A stretch of 64,000 nt of DNA from Streptomyces sp. NRRL F-6492 (lineage in GTDB: Bacteria > Actinomycetota > Actinomycetes > Streptomycetales > Streptomycetaceae), in the NCBI RefSeq assembly GCF_001280125.1, contig NZ_LGEG01000241.1, positions 1 to 64,000 of the forward strand, written 5' to 3'. Shown one piece after another: positions 63,792-64,000 of the stretch (its first letter is position 1; every line of letters begins with the position of its first letter). The notes below the pieces were generated by a model. That model had not been told where the DNA came from and did no database searches. It saw only the letters and a program-made list of their open reading frames with translations. The position numbers were made by a program, and so were the translations under genes.

Positions 63792-64000
63792 ATGACCTCC
63801 TCTTCATCCCCTTCCCAGGACAACCAGAGCTTCGCGGAGACGAGCCGTACCGAGAGCCTTCGGGCCGATGCCCTGATGGAAGAGGACGTCGCCTGGAGCC
63901 ACGAGATCGACGGAGAGCGGGACGGCGACCAGTTCGACCGCTCCGAGCGCGCGGCCCTGCGCCGCGTCGCCGGCCTCTCCACCGAACTTGAGGACGTCAC
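63792..64000 (+). CDS. hflX: HflX: ribosome-associated GTPase, 5' part
   Basis: The first 69 codons run to the window edge: MTSSSSPSQDNQSFAETSRT and onward to DQFDRSERAALRRVAGLSTELEDV. This matches the variable N-terminus of Streptomyces HflX before the GTPase domain; DRSERAALRRVAGLSTELEDV is the conserved start of the HflX N-terminal domain. The GTPase motifs lie outside. AAGGAT precedes the ATG by 4 nt. The identification also rests on synteny. Confidence 0.8.
   Translation, partial: MTSSSSPSQDNQSFAETSRTESLRADALMEEDVAWSHEIDGERDGDQFDRSERAALRRVAGLSTELEDV

Overview
The window is chromosomal DNA of a Streptomyces or very close relative. The support is very high GC, frequent GTG starts, short leaderless mRNAs with a TANNNT -10 box about 6-7 nt before the start codon, and gene content that matches from memory the S. 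coelicolor core interval from the osaC/osaA/osaB osmoadaptation locus through ftsK, recA, gluABCD, miaB, miaA and dapF to hflX. I see no prophage, insertion sequence, CRISPR array or biosynthetic cluster. Some genes (TetR/SnoaL pair, LysR, YCII-HTH fusion, small cytochrome bd pair, SUMF1-like gene) look like accessory insertions into this backbone.

Layout. 1-180: end of an rRNA operon (5S rRNA 3' part, then tRNA-Thr(GGT)) and terminators. 0.3-9.7 kb: osmotic-stress locus osaC (SpoIIE phosphatase/anti-sigma), osaA (giant cytosolic poly-HAMP hybrid kinase) and osaB (response regulator). 9.8-17.7 kb: ftsK, a RodZ-like gene, rimO-pgsA-cinA (4-bp overlaps), clgR and a Dps-like ferritin. 17.8-28.8 kb: a small membrane protein, the DNA-repair pair nei2-lhr, AraC regulator with azlCD exporter, a prenyltransferase-fold protein, DUF3046 and an AI-2E family permease. 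28.8-35.4 kb: a compact cytochrome bd pair, a LuxR-type two-component system, an SGNH hydrolase, a frameshifted hypothetical gene and a SUMF1-like protein. 35.5-37.9 kb: Nudix, then recA-recX behind a LexA-type box. 38.1-41.1 kb: cysteine dioxygenase-rhodanese operon behind a 28-codon Cys-rich leader peptide, and a flavin monooxygenase. 41.5-48.3 kb: glutamate-type ABC importer gluABCD, divergent two-component system gluR-gluK, and a TAXI-family binding protein. 48.9-53.9 kb: F420-type oxidoreductase, LysR, EamA transporter, YCII-LuxR fusion, SnoaL-like protein and TetR. 54-64 kb: miaB, LigB-like protein, an antitoxin-like gene, miaA, dapF, rshA, an M1 peptidase and the start of hflX.

Points that stand out. 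The GluA ATPase has lost the ABC signature motif by a clean in-frame deletion. A cysteine-codon leader peptide precedes the cysteine-catabolism genes and suggests attenuation. The TetR/SnoaL intergenic region carries two inverted repeats 42 bp apart. A YCII domain is fused to a LuxR HTH. RshA has a diverged synthetase domain. Several intergenic regions hold short GC-rich tandem repeats. The frameshifted gene near 34.2 kb, the gluA deletion and the antitoxin-like gene without a stop could be real decay or sequence errors; raw reads would decide. Gene symbols rest on my recollection of family and synteny, not on a search.
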